A DNA stretch of 14,206 nucleotides from an uncultured Oscillospiraceae bacterium (GTDB lineage: Bacteria; Bacillota_A; Clostridia; Oscillospirales; Acutalibacteraceae): NCBI GenBank assembly GCA_900554165.1, contig USGR01000006.1, forward strand, positions 1 through 14,206, read 5' to 3'. This document shows, one piece after another, positions 7,753-14,206 of the stretch (positions are counted from its first letter, which is position 1; each line of letters starts with the position of its first letter). The position numbers and the translations under genes are program-made. Below the pieces are notes generated by a model. It worked only from the letters and a program-made list of their open reading frames with translations, was not told the DNA's origin and ran no database searches.

Positions 7753-9000
7753 TTATCTTATTTGGCCGTTGCCGTAAATTAAATATTTTGTACATGTAAG
7801 CGCATCTGCGCCCATTGGGCCGCGAACAAGAGACTTCTGCGTCGCTATTCCTATTTCCGCGCCGAGCCCAAACAATTCGCCGTCAGTAAAGCGGGTAGAA
7901 GCATTTACATACACAGCGGCGGCGTCGATGCTGTCAAGGAATTTTTGCGCATTTGCATAATCTTTTGTCACAATAGCCTCGCTGTGCTTTGTATTATACT
8001 TATTTATGTGCTCTATCGCCTCATCAACCGATGCGACTACTTTAACAGCTAATATATAATCGTTATACTCAGTGTAATAATCCTCGTCAGAAGCGGGAAC
8101 AACCGCGCTGCCGAGCAGTTTTATCGTCTCAGGACAGCCGCGAAGCTCCACGTTGCTTTCATCCAGCTTTGCCTTAATTGTGGGCAGCGCTGCGGCGGCT
8201 ATATCCTTATGAACCAGCAGCGTCTCCGCGGCGTTGCAGACGGATGGGCGCGACGTCTTAGCGTTGTTTATAATATCAGCCGCCATATCGACGTCGGCGT
8301 TATAATCAACATATACATGGCAGTTTCCAGCGCCGGTTTCGATGACGGGCACCGTTGCATTTTTAACAACGTTATTTATCAGCCCGGCCCCGCCGCGCGG
8401 AATAAGCACATCTATATAGCCGTTAAGCTGCATCATCTTCTTCGCTTCCTCGCGTGAGGTATTTTCCACCATTTGTACAGCATCTAAAGGCAAGCCGGCC
8501 TTGTTTATCGCCTGGCGCATGAGTGACGCAAGCGCAATATTGGAGTGTATGGCTTCCTTTCCTCCGCGCAGTATAACGGCATTGCCGGACTTAATGCAGA
8601 GCGCCGCAGCATCAACAGACACGTTGGGACGTGATTCAAAAATTATACCTATAACGCCTAGCGGCACACGCGTCTTTACTATCTTAAGCCCGTTTTCAAG
8701 GGTGCTTCCGCTTTCAACTTTGCCTATGGGGTTGGGATACATAACAATTTTACCCATGCTTTTTATTATGCCGTCAAGACGGCTGTCGGTAAGACGCAGC
8801 CTGTCTATCATAGCGGCGCTCATCCCGCTGCTTTCGGCATTTTCAATGTCTATATTATTCTGCTCGGTTATATATTGCCGATTTTTATCTATAACTTCAG
8901 CAATATTTGAAATTGCTGCATTGCGAACGTCAAGCGCGGCTATATTAACTGATTTTGCCGCTTCCTTGGCTCTTTTACCAATTTCTAAAATATCCGTCAT
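7753..9000 (-). CDS. proA: Glutamate-5-semialdehyde dehydrogenase (gamma-glutamyl phosphate reductase)
   Basis: ProA reduces gamma-glutamyl phosphate with NADPH to glutamate 5-semialdehyde, the second step of proline synthesis, in the cytoplasm. The 415-residue length is typical. Family motifs are clear: VPLGVIGIIFESRPNVSVDAA (about 112-132), LRGGKEAIHSN, IPRGGAGLI, VPVIETGAGNCHVYVD, and the catalytic Cys255 in TSRPSVCNAAETLL. The C-terminal part has RFTDGELFGLGAEIGIATQK and RGPMGADAL. ATG 9000 follows a strong GGGAGGAATAAGG site. It lies downstream of proB on the same strand, separated by 186 bases, longer than in compact proBA operons. No strong promoter is seen in that gap, so co-transcription from the proB promoter is likely. 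Confidence 0.97.
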   Translation of the reverse strand: MTDILEIGKRAKEAAKSVNIAALDVRNAAISNIAEVIDKNRQYITEQNNIDIENAESSGMSAAMIDRLRLTDSRLDGIIKSMGKIVMYPNPIGKVESGSTLENGLKIVKTRVPLGVIGIIFESRPNVSVDAAALCIKSGNAVILRGGKEAIHSNIALASLMRQAINKAGLPLDAVQMVENTSREEAKKMMQLNGYIDVLIPRGGAGLINNVVKNATVPVIETGAGNCHVYVDYNADVDMAADIINNAKTSRPSVCNAAETLLVHKDIAAAALPTIKAKLDESNVELRGCPETIKLLGSAVVPASDEDYYTEYNDYILAVKVVASVDEAIEHINKYNTKHSEAIVTKDYANAQKFLDSIDAAAVYVNASTRFTDGELFGLGAEIGIATQKSLVRGPMGADALTCTKYLIYGNGQIR

Positions 9001-9186
9001 TCCTTATTCCTCCCGTTAAAACGCAGCTAACTGCTCATAATATGATATTCTGCCTTGCCGACTAAATTTATGGCATTCTTTATTTCCTGCTAATTCGTAC
9101 GCATAGGATATAAAGCGTAAAACAGCTTCAATAATTTATTTTGTTAATAAAGCAAGCAAAGACGCCAAAAATAATCAGGCCGTATT

Positions 9187-9969
9187 TTATTTTGAAATAT
9201 CGAAAAGGGTGCCGGCCGGCTTGCCTTCCAAAACGCTGTAAATAAGCGCAGGCTCCTCGCCGGATATAATAGCGGTATAAATGTCATGCTGCATGGCAAA
9301 ACGCGCCGCTTCAAGCTTTGTACGCATACCGCCGGTGCCGCGCGGAGTACCCTTGCTTCCGGCAGATTTCATGAGCGTGTCGTCTATATTTTTTACAATA
9401 GGTATAAGTTTTGCATCTTTATTTATGCGCGGGTCGCTGTCATAGAGGCCGTCGGTATCGGTCATTATTATAAGAGCATCTGCTTTTGTTATAACCGCGA
9501 CATTTGCAGAAAGGAAGTCGTTTTCCATTTCCGTTTCAGCGGTAGACACGGTATCGTTTGCATTTACAATGGGTATTACATCCATTTTAATAAGCTCTTC
9601 AAATGTATTGCAGGCATTTTTATACATCACGCTGTCGTCAATAACGTCGCTGGTGAGGAGTATTTGTGCAACCACCTGCGAATATTCGGAAAAGCATCTG
9701 TCGTAAATCGACATAAGATTGCACTGTCCAACCGCTGCGACCGCCTGCTTGCCCTCTATAGTCTGCGGCCGCTCACTAAGCCTTAATTCGCCGCATCCGA
9801 CGGAAATGGCGCCTGAGCTCACGAGTATGACCTCTTTGCCCGCATTCTTAAGTCCGCTTAGTACCCGCGCAATCTTGTCTATACGCTGTAAATTCATTTT
9901 GCCGTTTTTAAAGGTAAGGGTAGATGTACCTACCTTAACCACAATACGATTTGATGCTTCTATACCCAT
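9187..9969 (-). CDS. proB: Glutamate 5-kinase, short form without PUA domain
   Basis: ProB phosphorylates glutamate to gamma-glutamyl phosphate, the first and usually feedback-controlled step of proline synthesis. The 260-residue protein covers only the amino-acid-kinase domain: VVKVGTSTLT (10-19), VSSGAISVG (50-58), NANDTVS (136-142), MENDFLSA (148-155), TDTDGLYDSDPR (170-181) and GTGGMRTKLEAA (211-222). The PUA domain of the ~367-residue E. coli enzyme is missing, as in several Clostridia. Two usually conserved spots differ: NEND reads NAND, and the GDND block reads MEND, although Asn150 and Asp151 are kept. The start ATG 9969 has GGGGAG five bases upstream. It is the first gene of proBA, under the promoter at 10074-10102. 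Confidence 0.95.
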   Translation of the reverse strand: MGIEASNRIVVKVGTSTLTFKNGKMNLQRIDKIARVLSGLKNAGKEVILVSSGAISVGCGELRLSERPQTIEGKQAVAAVGQCNLMSIYDRCFSEYSQVVAQILLTSDVIDDSVMYKNACNTFEELIKMDVIPIVNANDTVSTAETEMENDFLSANVAVITKADALIIMTDTDGLYDSDPRINKDAKLIPIVKNIDDTLMKSAGSKGTPRGTGGMRTKLEAARFAMQHDIYTAIISGEEPALIYSVLEGKPAGTLFDISK

Positions 9970-10026
9970 TTAAAGCTCCCCAATTTATAATATTTATTAA
10001 GTGAATAAAAATTGCAAAATTATATG

Positions 10027-10048
10027 TCAGTATATTAATACACACTGA
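10027..10048. repeat. Imperfect dyad in the proB leader
   Basis: TCAGT and ACTGA form the arms of a 22-base imperfect palindrome with an AT-rich centre. It lies between the proB promoter and the gene, where an operator could act. No regulator is known, and the match may be chance. Confidence 0.25.
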
Positions 10049-10073
10049 TTATACCTAAATTTAATTATAATAT

Positions 10074-10102
10074 ATTATAACAGACGTAATTTGCCATATC
10101 AA
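10074..10102 (-). promoter_or_regulatory. Promoter of proBA
   Basis: Read on the minus strand, TTGATA (10097-10102) and TATAAT (10074-10079) are 17 bases apart, with TGT before the -10 box giving an extended -10. The start would be near 10067, leaving a leader of about 98 bases. No T-box or proline-sensing element was recognised in it. Confidence 0.75.
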
Positions 10103-10141
10103 TAAAAAAGGGAGCGAATATTCAAAAAAGGCTGATTATTG

Positions 10142-10199
10142 CGCATGCATCGCTTATATGCATAAGAGATAAAGTGCCTGCAAAATAATATGGCATGCG
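10142..10199. repeat. Spaced inverted repeat between divergent promoters
   Basis: CGCATGC at 10142-10148 and GCATGCG at 10193-10199 form 7-base arms about 44 bases apart, between the proBA promoter and the plus-strand ligase promoter. It could bind a shared regulator or be chance. Confidence 0.25.
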
Positions 10200-10209
10200 G
10201 CTGTGATTG

Positions 10210-10238
10210 TTGAAAAAGAAATATTATTTTGCTATAAT
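10210..10238 (+). promoter_or_regulatory. Extended -10 sigma-A promoter of the O-antigen ligase-like gene
   Basis: TTGAAA (10210-10215) and TATAAT (10233-10238) are 17 bases apart, and TGC precedes the -10 box. Transcription should start near 10245, leaving a leader of about 107 bases that holds a 25-codon ORF. Confidence 0.8.
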
Positions 10239-10260
10239 TTCCTTTAACGCTGTTTTGAGG

Positions 10261-10338
10261 ATGTCAAAAACGAAAAAGCAGAATAAGCAGGATGATAAAA
10301 ACGGGAAATTTGCAAAATTGGCGGCATTATACGCATGA
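10261..10338 (+). CDS. Possible 25-residue leader ORF or frameshifted N-terminus
   Basis: ATG 10261 to TGA 10336-10338 encodes a short, very basic peptide (MSKTKKQNKQDD, then NGKFAKLAALYA). GAGG lies directly against the ATG, too close for good initiation. It ends 13 bases before the TTG start of the ligase, in a different frame. The lysine-rich beginning looks like the cytoplasmic N-terminus of a membrane protein, so it could be the true start of the ligase separated by a frameshift. A leader peptide or chance are the alternatives. Confidence 0.3.
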   Translation: MSKTKKQNKQDDKNGKFAKLAALYA

Positions 10339-10351
10339 TAAAGGTTAGGCT

Positions 10352-11578
10352 TTGCCTTATGCGGTCCTGCGTTATCAACATGGCAAGGTAGTGATTAAAA
10401 TTTCGCATATAAAATCAATTATAGAAAACAGAATAGAAGTTATAACGCCGGCGGCGGTGCTTATTATACTTTTTACCATAGGCATATTTCTGCCGGTAAT
10501 ATTCAGCGCCGCCGCACTTATAGCCGTAGTTGCATATTTTTTTATAAACAGGGAAATACGCTCAAAATTTATAAAGCTTCCGCTCTGGCCCCTTACAATA
10601 GTGTTTATGGCGCTGATGATTATAGTACCGTCCGTCTACAGCAACTTTTTGGGACTGGGCTGCGGCGCCGTGATATGTATGATAATAATAGCGTCGGTGT
10701 TTATGCGTATATGCATGACAAAAAAGCTCTATGAATTCGTGCTTGATATTGCCTGTATATCAAGCCTGCTGGGAGTGTTTGTATCATATATAGAAAAGGC
10801 GGTGGCGTATTTTGCCTTAAGCGATGCGTCGCACCGGCCCTTTTCAATTTATATAAACGCAAACTACTTTGCGACTATATGCGTGTTTGTCATGCTTATC
10901 TGCATTTATAAGCTTATAACGTCTAATCAAAGCCGGATTTTTTATATAACTGTATTTTTATTAAACGGCTTATCGCTGTATTTGACAAACTGCCGCTCGG
11001 CGTTTATACCCTTATTCGTTGGTCTGCTTATTATGCTGCTTATAAACGGACGGCGCAAAGCGTTTTTTATATCGCTGGGAGTTGTCATAGCGCTTATAAT
11101 CGCCGCCTTTACGGTAAGCGGACTTTTCCCGCGGCTTGAGGACCTCGGCGGCCGGACATATCATGTGCGCAAGGTTATATGGGACACTGCGATACAGGCT
11201 ATAGCGGACAGACCATTGTTTGGATGTGGGCCGCTGTCTTTCCTGTTTGTTTATGAGCAGTATGGCGCCGCTTTGCAGCTTCATGCGCATAATATAGCGC
11301 TGGAGTTTCTTATGAGCTTCGGGATTATAGGAACGGCACTGCTTGTGATTTACTTCGTCGGCGGAATGAAAGACGTAATAGGCGATGCAAGAAAGCAAAA
11401 GACCGGCTGGGCGGGCGCGTCTATAGTTATAGCGGTAATAGCCGGCGTGCTTATACACGGAATAACCGACTGCACGCTGATAGGTCCGCAGACTCCGCTG
11501 CTGTTTGTGCTTCTTATGGCTTATCCTTCATCCAGATTTAACTATGGCGCGGCATTGGTCAAAAGGGTTAAAGAGTAA
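10352..11578 (+). CDS. O-antigen ligase / Wzy-polymerase-like membrane protein
   Basis: The 408-residue product has about ten membrane segments and a larger loop after the middle. Wzy_C-type features are LTNCRSAFIPL (Arg215), a periplasmic-type loop with DRPLFGCGPLSF, and LHAHNIALEFLMSFGIIG (His311, His313), matching the H-x-H-N...LE...GI-G pattern. Such proteins join or polymerise lipid-linked glycans on the outer face. In a probable Gram-positive the acceptor is unknown, perhaps teichoic-acid-like or capsular. TTG 10352 is the first start after an in-frame TAG at 10346-10348 and has AAAGG seven bases upstream. GTG 10391 is an alternative but is only two bases from AAGG. It stands alone, divergent from proBA and 4.5 kb from the glycosyltransferase operon. 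No strong terminator follows. Confidence 0.83.
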   Translation: MPYAVLRYQHGKVVIKISHIKSIIENRIEVITPAAVLIILFTIGIFLPVIFSAAALIAVVAYFFINREIRSKFIKLPLWPLTIVFMALMIIVPSVYSNFLGLGCGAVICMIIIASVFMRICMTKKLYEFVLDIACISSLLGVFVSYIEKAVAYFALSDASHRPFSIYINANYFATICVFVMLICIYKLITSNQSRIFYITVFLLNGLSLYLTNCRSAFIPLFVGLLIMLLINGRRKAFFISLGVVIALIIAAFTVSGLFPRLEDLGGRTYHVRKVIWDTAIQAIADRPLFGCGPLSFLFVYEQYGAALQLHAHNIALEFLMSFGIIGTALLVIYFVGGMKDVIGDARKQKTGWAGASIVIAVIAGVLIHGITDCTLIGPQTPLLFVLLMAYPSSRFNYGAALVKRVKE

Positions 11579-11931
11579 ATAAAAGTTATTGCACCATTGC
11601 GGCGTATGGCGCAGCGGAGAAATTGTGCTCACATAATTGTTATGGATTAAGCGAAAATTATAAAGAGCTGAGCAGATGACGTATGTATATTTATACTCGG
11701 CAGATTTAAGCGAACAGCACAGGCTGCAGACGCATAATGCTTATGCTGAAAAGAAAGCGGCCGTCTTATTAAGTGCTTTGATATGTGGCTAAAGCATTTC
11801 TCCGGCGCTGTTTAATTGCTGAACGGCTTAAGGCATATCGGAACCGCGGAGGAGCATGTATAACGGCAGTTTTATAAAAATTATATTAAAAAAAATTTAC
11901 ATTTTATATGAAAAAAGCTCCTTTTTTGTGG
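11579..11931. other. Intergenic gap after the ligase-like gene
   Basis: About 350 bases with no confident gene. ATG 11676 opens a 38-codon frame to TAA 11790-11792, beginning MTYVYLYSADLSEQH, which recalls the start of some Sfp-type phosphopantetheinyl transferases. It has no good ribosome binding site and soon stops, so it could be a remnant or chance. Near 11910-11930 a short AAAAAAG/CTTTTTT palindrome is present. Confidence 0.45.
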
Positions 11932-11959
11932 TAGACTAAAGTTAGCGTTTTACTATACT
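11932..11959 (+). promoter_or_regulatory. Possible promoter of the SDR gene
   Basis: TAGACT (11932-11937) and TATACT (11954-11959) with a 16-base spacer form a moderate sigma-A match, 24 bases before the start codon. An alternative pairing is TTGTGG with TTTACT. The exact element is uncertain. Confidence 0.4.
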
Positions 11960-11983
11960 TTCTATTTGAAAGGAGTTTATATT

Positions 11984-12751
11984 ATGGAAAATCTTTTTGA
12001 TTTAAAAGGCAAGGCGGCGCTTATAACAGGAGCGTCGTCCGGGCTTGGAGTGCAGTTTGCAAAAGCGCTTGCGCACAACGGAGCGGATGTTGCGATAGTC
12101 GCACGCCGTGAAGAACGGCTTAAGGCGGTAAAAGAAGAGGTTGAAAAGCTGGGCGTCCGCTGCTATATGCACAAGTGCGATGTTACAAAGGTAGACGAGA
12201 TAAAGCAGACGGTTGCCGATGTGGAGAATTATTTCGGCAAGATAGACATACTTGTAAATAATGCCGGTGTAGGACTGTTTGACAATGCTGAAAAGCAGTC
12301 GGACGAAATATGGACGACCATGATGCATACAAATCTTGATGCGCCGTATTATTTTTCGCGCGAGGTCGGCAAGGGCATGATAAAGCGCGGCTACGGCAAA
12401 ATTATTATGATTGGCTCTATTCATTCCACAGTCGGCATGATGGAGCTGCCGCTTTCCGCCTATACTACAACAAAGGGCGGCATAGAGATGATGACAAAAC
12501 AGCTTGCTATTGAATGGGCAAAGTACGGCATAACTGTAAATGCAATCGGCCCTGCATATTTTCCGTCGGAAATGACGTCGAGTGTAATAGGGGACGACAA
12601 CTTCCTCAAGGTGATACAAATGCGCTGCCCGATGGGACGTCCCGGCCGCGACGGCGAGCTTGACGGTGCGCTGCTGTACTTTGCGTCGGACGCTTCATCC
12701 TACACTACAGGACAGCTGCTTTCAGTCGACGGCGGTTGGACGGCCATATAA
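11984..12751 (+). CDS. SDR family oxidoreductase, gluconate 5-dehydrogenase-like
   Basis: The 255-residue protein is a classical short-chain dehydrogenase with a Rossmann fold: TGASSGLG (15-22) for the cofactor, NNAG (92-95), a catalytic Ser145 in IGSIHS, and Tyr160-x-x-x-Lys164 in SAYTTTKGG. It ends in the usual TTGQLLSVDGGWTA. The ARREERL segment after the second strand favours NADP(H). The GSIHS and YTTTKGG blocks resemble IdnO-type gluconate 5-dehydrogenases, which interconvert 5-keto-gluconate and gluconate, but sugar or 3-ketoacyl substrates are possible. The loop between Ser and Tyr is about two residues longer than usual. ATG 11984 has AAGGAG eight bases upstream; a TTG at 11966 in the same frame lies before that site and is not used. 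It is a single gene, with its own likely promoter and a strong terminator 200 bases downstream. Confidence 0.92.
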   Translation: MENLFDLKGKAALITGASSGLGVQFAKALAHNGADVAIVARREERLKAVKEEVEKLGVRCYMHKCDVTKVDEIKQTVADVENYFGKIDILVNNAGVGLFDNAEKQSDEIWTTMMHTNLDAPYYFSREVGKGMIKRGYGKIIMIGSIHSTVGMMELPLSAYTTTKGGIEMMTKQLAIEWAKYGITVNAIGPAYFPSEMTSSVIGDDNFLKVIQMRCPMGRPGRDGELDGALLYFASDASSYTTGQLLSVDGGWTAI

Positions 12752-12817
12752 TATTTTAATTTGATTTAAATAATAAGGGGCAAATAGTCTATGTGTAAGT
12801 CCTAATTTTTTATATAT

Positions 12818-12855
12818 TCCATACCTCTGAGGGCACACGGGAATATCAATGCAGT
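12818..12855. repeat. Nested hairpin downstream of the SDR gene
   Basis: ATATTCC and GGAATAT form an outer stem, with CCTC-T-GAGG as an inner stem. There is no T-tract, so it is not a terminator. It lies in the SDR 3' untranslated region, and its role is unknown. Confidence 0.35.
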
Positions 12856-12953
12856 ATTTTGACCTATGGATACAAAAAGGGCTTTTTAGGAAGGACAAGA
12901 GTTGTAAGGAAATATTCGGAAATATGACTTTCGCCAAGTATACAAAAAGATGA

Positions 12954-13002
12954 AAAACGCTATGCAAAAGGATAGTCCGACTGCATAGCGCTTTTCTTTT
13001 TT
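12954..13002 (+). terminator. Strong Rho-independent terminator after the SDR gene
   Basis: CGCTATGCA and TGCATAGCG form a 9-bp stem, extended by A-T pairs, around a 15-base loop and followed by CTTTTCTTTTTT. The minus strand also has a T-run after the stem, so it may stop transcripts from both sides. Confidence 0.88.
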
Positions 13003-13292
13003 AGGCTAAAGTGTTCAGGATATTCATCATTCGAAGAATACACGTCCGACATAAGCGGCGCTATCAGGTGTTTGAAAAATTATCCGCAACAAGCATTTTT
13101 CTGCTTGGCAATTTGTGAAAAACTATGAAAATTTATAAATTTGTACAAGTTTTGCACTGCTTACGGATTTCAAGGTAATCTAAAAAAAGCATAACTTAAA
13201 AGAACAGTTGATTTCTAAGTAAAAATAACTATCTTTGGTGGATGAATTCGCTTATTTAAGCCGATAGGCATCTTACAGAAAAAAATAATTTG
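13003..13292. other. AT-rich gap between terminator and ACT gene
   Basis: About 290 bases with no usable ORF. It ends in a segment (13254-13278) that resembles, in inverted orientation, the sequence upstream of the ACT gene. A weak AATAA-CAAA-TTATT hairpin with a T-run on the minus strand overlaps the ACT stop codon and may act as its terminator. Confidence 0.4.
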
Positions 13293-13661
13293 TTATTCTG
13301 AAATTTCATATCCAGCATGATTAAGAATATCCAATGCTTTTTGATAATTTTCCTTTTTGATTAGAATATAATCTGTGTTAAAGGTTGAAATTGCAAAAAT
13401 TGAAATCTCATTTTCTGCTAAAATATTTGCAATTTTAGCCAATATTCCAATTAAGGAAAAATCTAAAAATCCCTCAATGAAAAAGGCGTTCCATCCATCA
13501 TCCCTTTGAATTACATTGGCTGGCACATCAGTTGTAATGCAGACTAGCGATTTTTCTTCGTTTGTTTTCCCGATAAAGGTATATTCAGCATCTAAATTTA
13601 CAAGTGAATAGTCCGTTACTTTACATACTGAAAAGTCATACTTAATCTTTTTTATCTCCAT
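13293..13661 (-). CDS. ACT domain-containing protein
   Basis: The 122-residue protein matches a small double-ACT family (COG3603-like, related to CASTOR-type ACT proteins): KYDFSVCKVTDYS at the start, DAEYTFIGKTNEEKSLVC, VPANVIQRDDGWNAF, then the second ACT unit FSLIGILAKIANILAENEISIFAISTFNTDYIL (67-100) and a final helix with NYQKALDIL. ACT units usually bind amino acids; which one is bound here, and any partner enzyme, is unknown. ATG 13661 has AGGAGG seven bases upstream. The gene is more AT-rich than its neighbours and uses ATT and TTA more, and it is flanked by imperfect inverted repeats, so it could have arrived by transfer. It points away from the right-hand partial gene's terminator and stands alone or after a doubtful 49-codon ORF. 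Confidence 0.88.
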   Translation of the reverse strand: MEIKKIKYDFSVCKVTDYSLVNLDAEYTFIGKTNEEKSLVCITTDVPANVIQRDDGWNAFFIEGFLDFSLIGILAKIANILAENEISIFAISTFNTDYILIKKENYQKALDILNHAGYEISE

Positions 13662-13710
13662 AATTTTTCCTCCTGTAAATGCTATCTGCCTTAAAAATTA
13701 TACCATGAAA

Positions 13711-13860
13711 CTATGCACGAATCCACATCGTCTCAGAATCGGTGCGCGGCTGTATCTCTATCAACTCATCGCTTTTAAGCATAGAAAGCCAGCACGACTT
13801 TCGCTGCTCAGGCTCTGCCGGAAATATCTTATATCTCTTTGTGAGTCTGCCCGAAAGCAT
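13711..13860 (-). CDS. Doubtful 49-residue ORF upstream of the ACT gene
   Basis: ATG 13860 to TAG 13711-13713 encodes a charged peptide starting MLSGRLTKRYKIF and ending TDSETMWIRA. AAAAGG sits four bases upstream of the ATG. It would precede the ACT gene by 49 bases on the same strand. I recognise no family. The plus strand (13705-13893) and another minus frame are also open here, so coding is not established. Confidence 0.25.
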   Translation of the reverse strand: MLSGRLTKRYKIFPAEPEQRKSCWLSMLKSDELIEIQPRTDSETMWIRA

Positions 13861-13980
13861 AAAGCCTTTTTATTATTTGCAAAAATACGATAACTCCAAA
13901 TAATACAAGCAGTTAGCATGTAAAAAGAATATTTATAATAAATGAGAAGAATAAAGAGCGAAAAAGTAAATATAAAAATA

Positions 13981-14028
13981 AAAAAGCACCATAATACAAA
14001 GGCAAGGAAAGTATCATGGATGCTTTTT
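13981..14028 (-). terminator. Rho-independent terminator of the right-edge gene
   Basis: A long near-perfect stem (AAAAAGCACCATAATAC against 14011-14028, one mismatch and one bulge) surrounds a 13-base loop, with T-runs on both strands. Given the stop codon at 14068-14070 on the minus strand, it most likely ends that gene; it could also act on plus-strand transcripts. Confidence 0.8.
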
Positions 14029-14067
14029 TATAAAAGAGGGGCAAGGGGTGTTACTTTATTTAAATAC

Positions 14068-14206
14068 TTATAGTGTGCTTGGCACAAATGTAAGTGTCCG
14101 GCTTAACCCAGCTATGCTAAATGTGACACTCTGCGTGGCGCTTGGATCGATAGATGAAAATTCTATTGTCGCCTGGAAAGAATAGACAGGAGCATATACA
14201 TAATCA
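14068..14206 (-). CDS. C-terminal fragment of a gene entering from the right edge, unknown function
   Basis: A minus-strand frame is open from the window edge for 45 codons to TAA at 14068-14070. The peptide, with YSFQATIEFSSIDPS, SVTFSIAGLSR and LTFVPSTL, is rich in Ser/Thr and alternating hydrophobics, like a beta-sheet domain of a secreted or surface protein; that is inference. A good terminator 40 bases downstream supports it. On the opposite strand GTG 14048 with a GAGGGG site opens a 45-codon ORF to 14185; one of the two is a shadow, and the terminator placement favours the minus strand. Confidence 0.45.
   Translation of the reverse strand, partial: DYVYAPVYSFQATIEFSSIDPSATQSVTFSIAGLSRTLTFVPSTL

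Noticed and set aside
9001..9186. About 41 open codons on the minus strand between proB and proA, ending at the proA ribosome binding site
   Set aside because: No start codon, and a stop immediately before the stretch; a run of this length is expected by chance.
12722..12967. 81-codon minus-strand ORF
   Set aside because: It overlaps the end of the SDR gene and part of its terminator, and has no recognisable family.
13705..13893. 62-codon plus-strand ORF
   Set aside because: No ribosome binding site, and it is antisense to another open frame; basic, low-complexity product without a family.
14048..14185. 45-codon plus-strand ORF with a GAGGGG site
   Set aside because: It lies opposite a minus-strand frame open to the edge whose terminator position fits better; kept only as an alternative reading.

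Overview
The window looks like chromosomal DNA of a low-to-mid GC Clostridia bacterium, probably an uncultured or gut-type Oscillospirales/Eubacteriales relative. The reasons are strong AGGAGG-type ribosome binding sites, near-consensus sigma-A promoters, a glutamate 5-kinase without a PUA domain, a TIGR04076-family protein and an ACT-domain protein of a clostridial type, and heavy use of ATA for isoleucine. No tRNA, rRNA, CRISPR array, transposase or phage gene was recognised. The species assignment is inference.

Layout. (1) Positions 1-528: a doubtful minus-strand ORF at the left edge, then AT-rich spacer ending in a perfect TTGACA-17-TATAAT promoter. (2) 529-5841 (+): a tight three-gene operon. 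It encodes a roughly 720-residue polytopic membrane protein (GT-C/YfhO-like), a 735-residue protein joining a GT-C-like membrane domain to a C-terminal GtrA domain, and a GT2 polyprenyl-phosphate sugar transferase. It is closed by a strong intrinsic terminator. (3) 6422-7398 (-): a small TIGR04076-family protein of unknown function and a coiled-coil protein. (4) 7753-9969 (-): proA and proB for proline synthesis, with a good promoter. (5) 10352-11578 (+): an O-antigen ligase/Wzy-like membrane protein, expressed divergently from proBA from its own extended -10 promoter. (6) 11984-12751 (+): an SDR oxidoreductase resembling gluconate 5-dehydrogenase, then a strong terminator. (7) 13293-13661 (-): an ACT-domain protein, more AT-rich than the rest. 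(8) 14068-14206 (-): the C-terminal end of a gene entering from the right, with its terminator at 13981-14028.

How the genes work together. The first operon has the three parts of a lipid-carrier glycosylation pathway: a GT2 enzyme to load a sugar onto polyprenyl phosphate, GtrA to move or flip it, and two large GT-C-like membrane proteins as candidate transferases on the outer face. With the O-antigen-ligase-like protein 4.5 kb away, the window appears to lie in a region for surface glycan modification, interrupted by ordinary proline metabolism. The GT-C-GtrA fusion is the most interesting arrangement here. Intergenic gaps are long (about 190-600 bp), and most hold only promoters, terminators and short open stretches that are hard to tell from chance.
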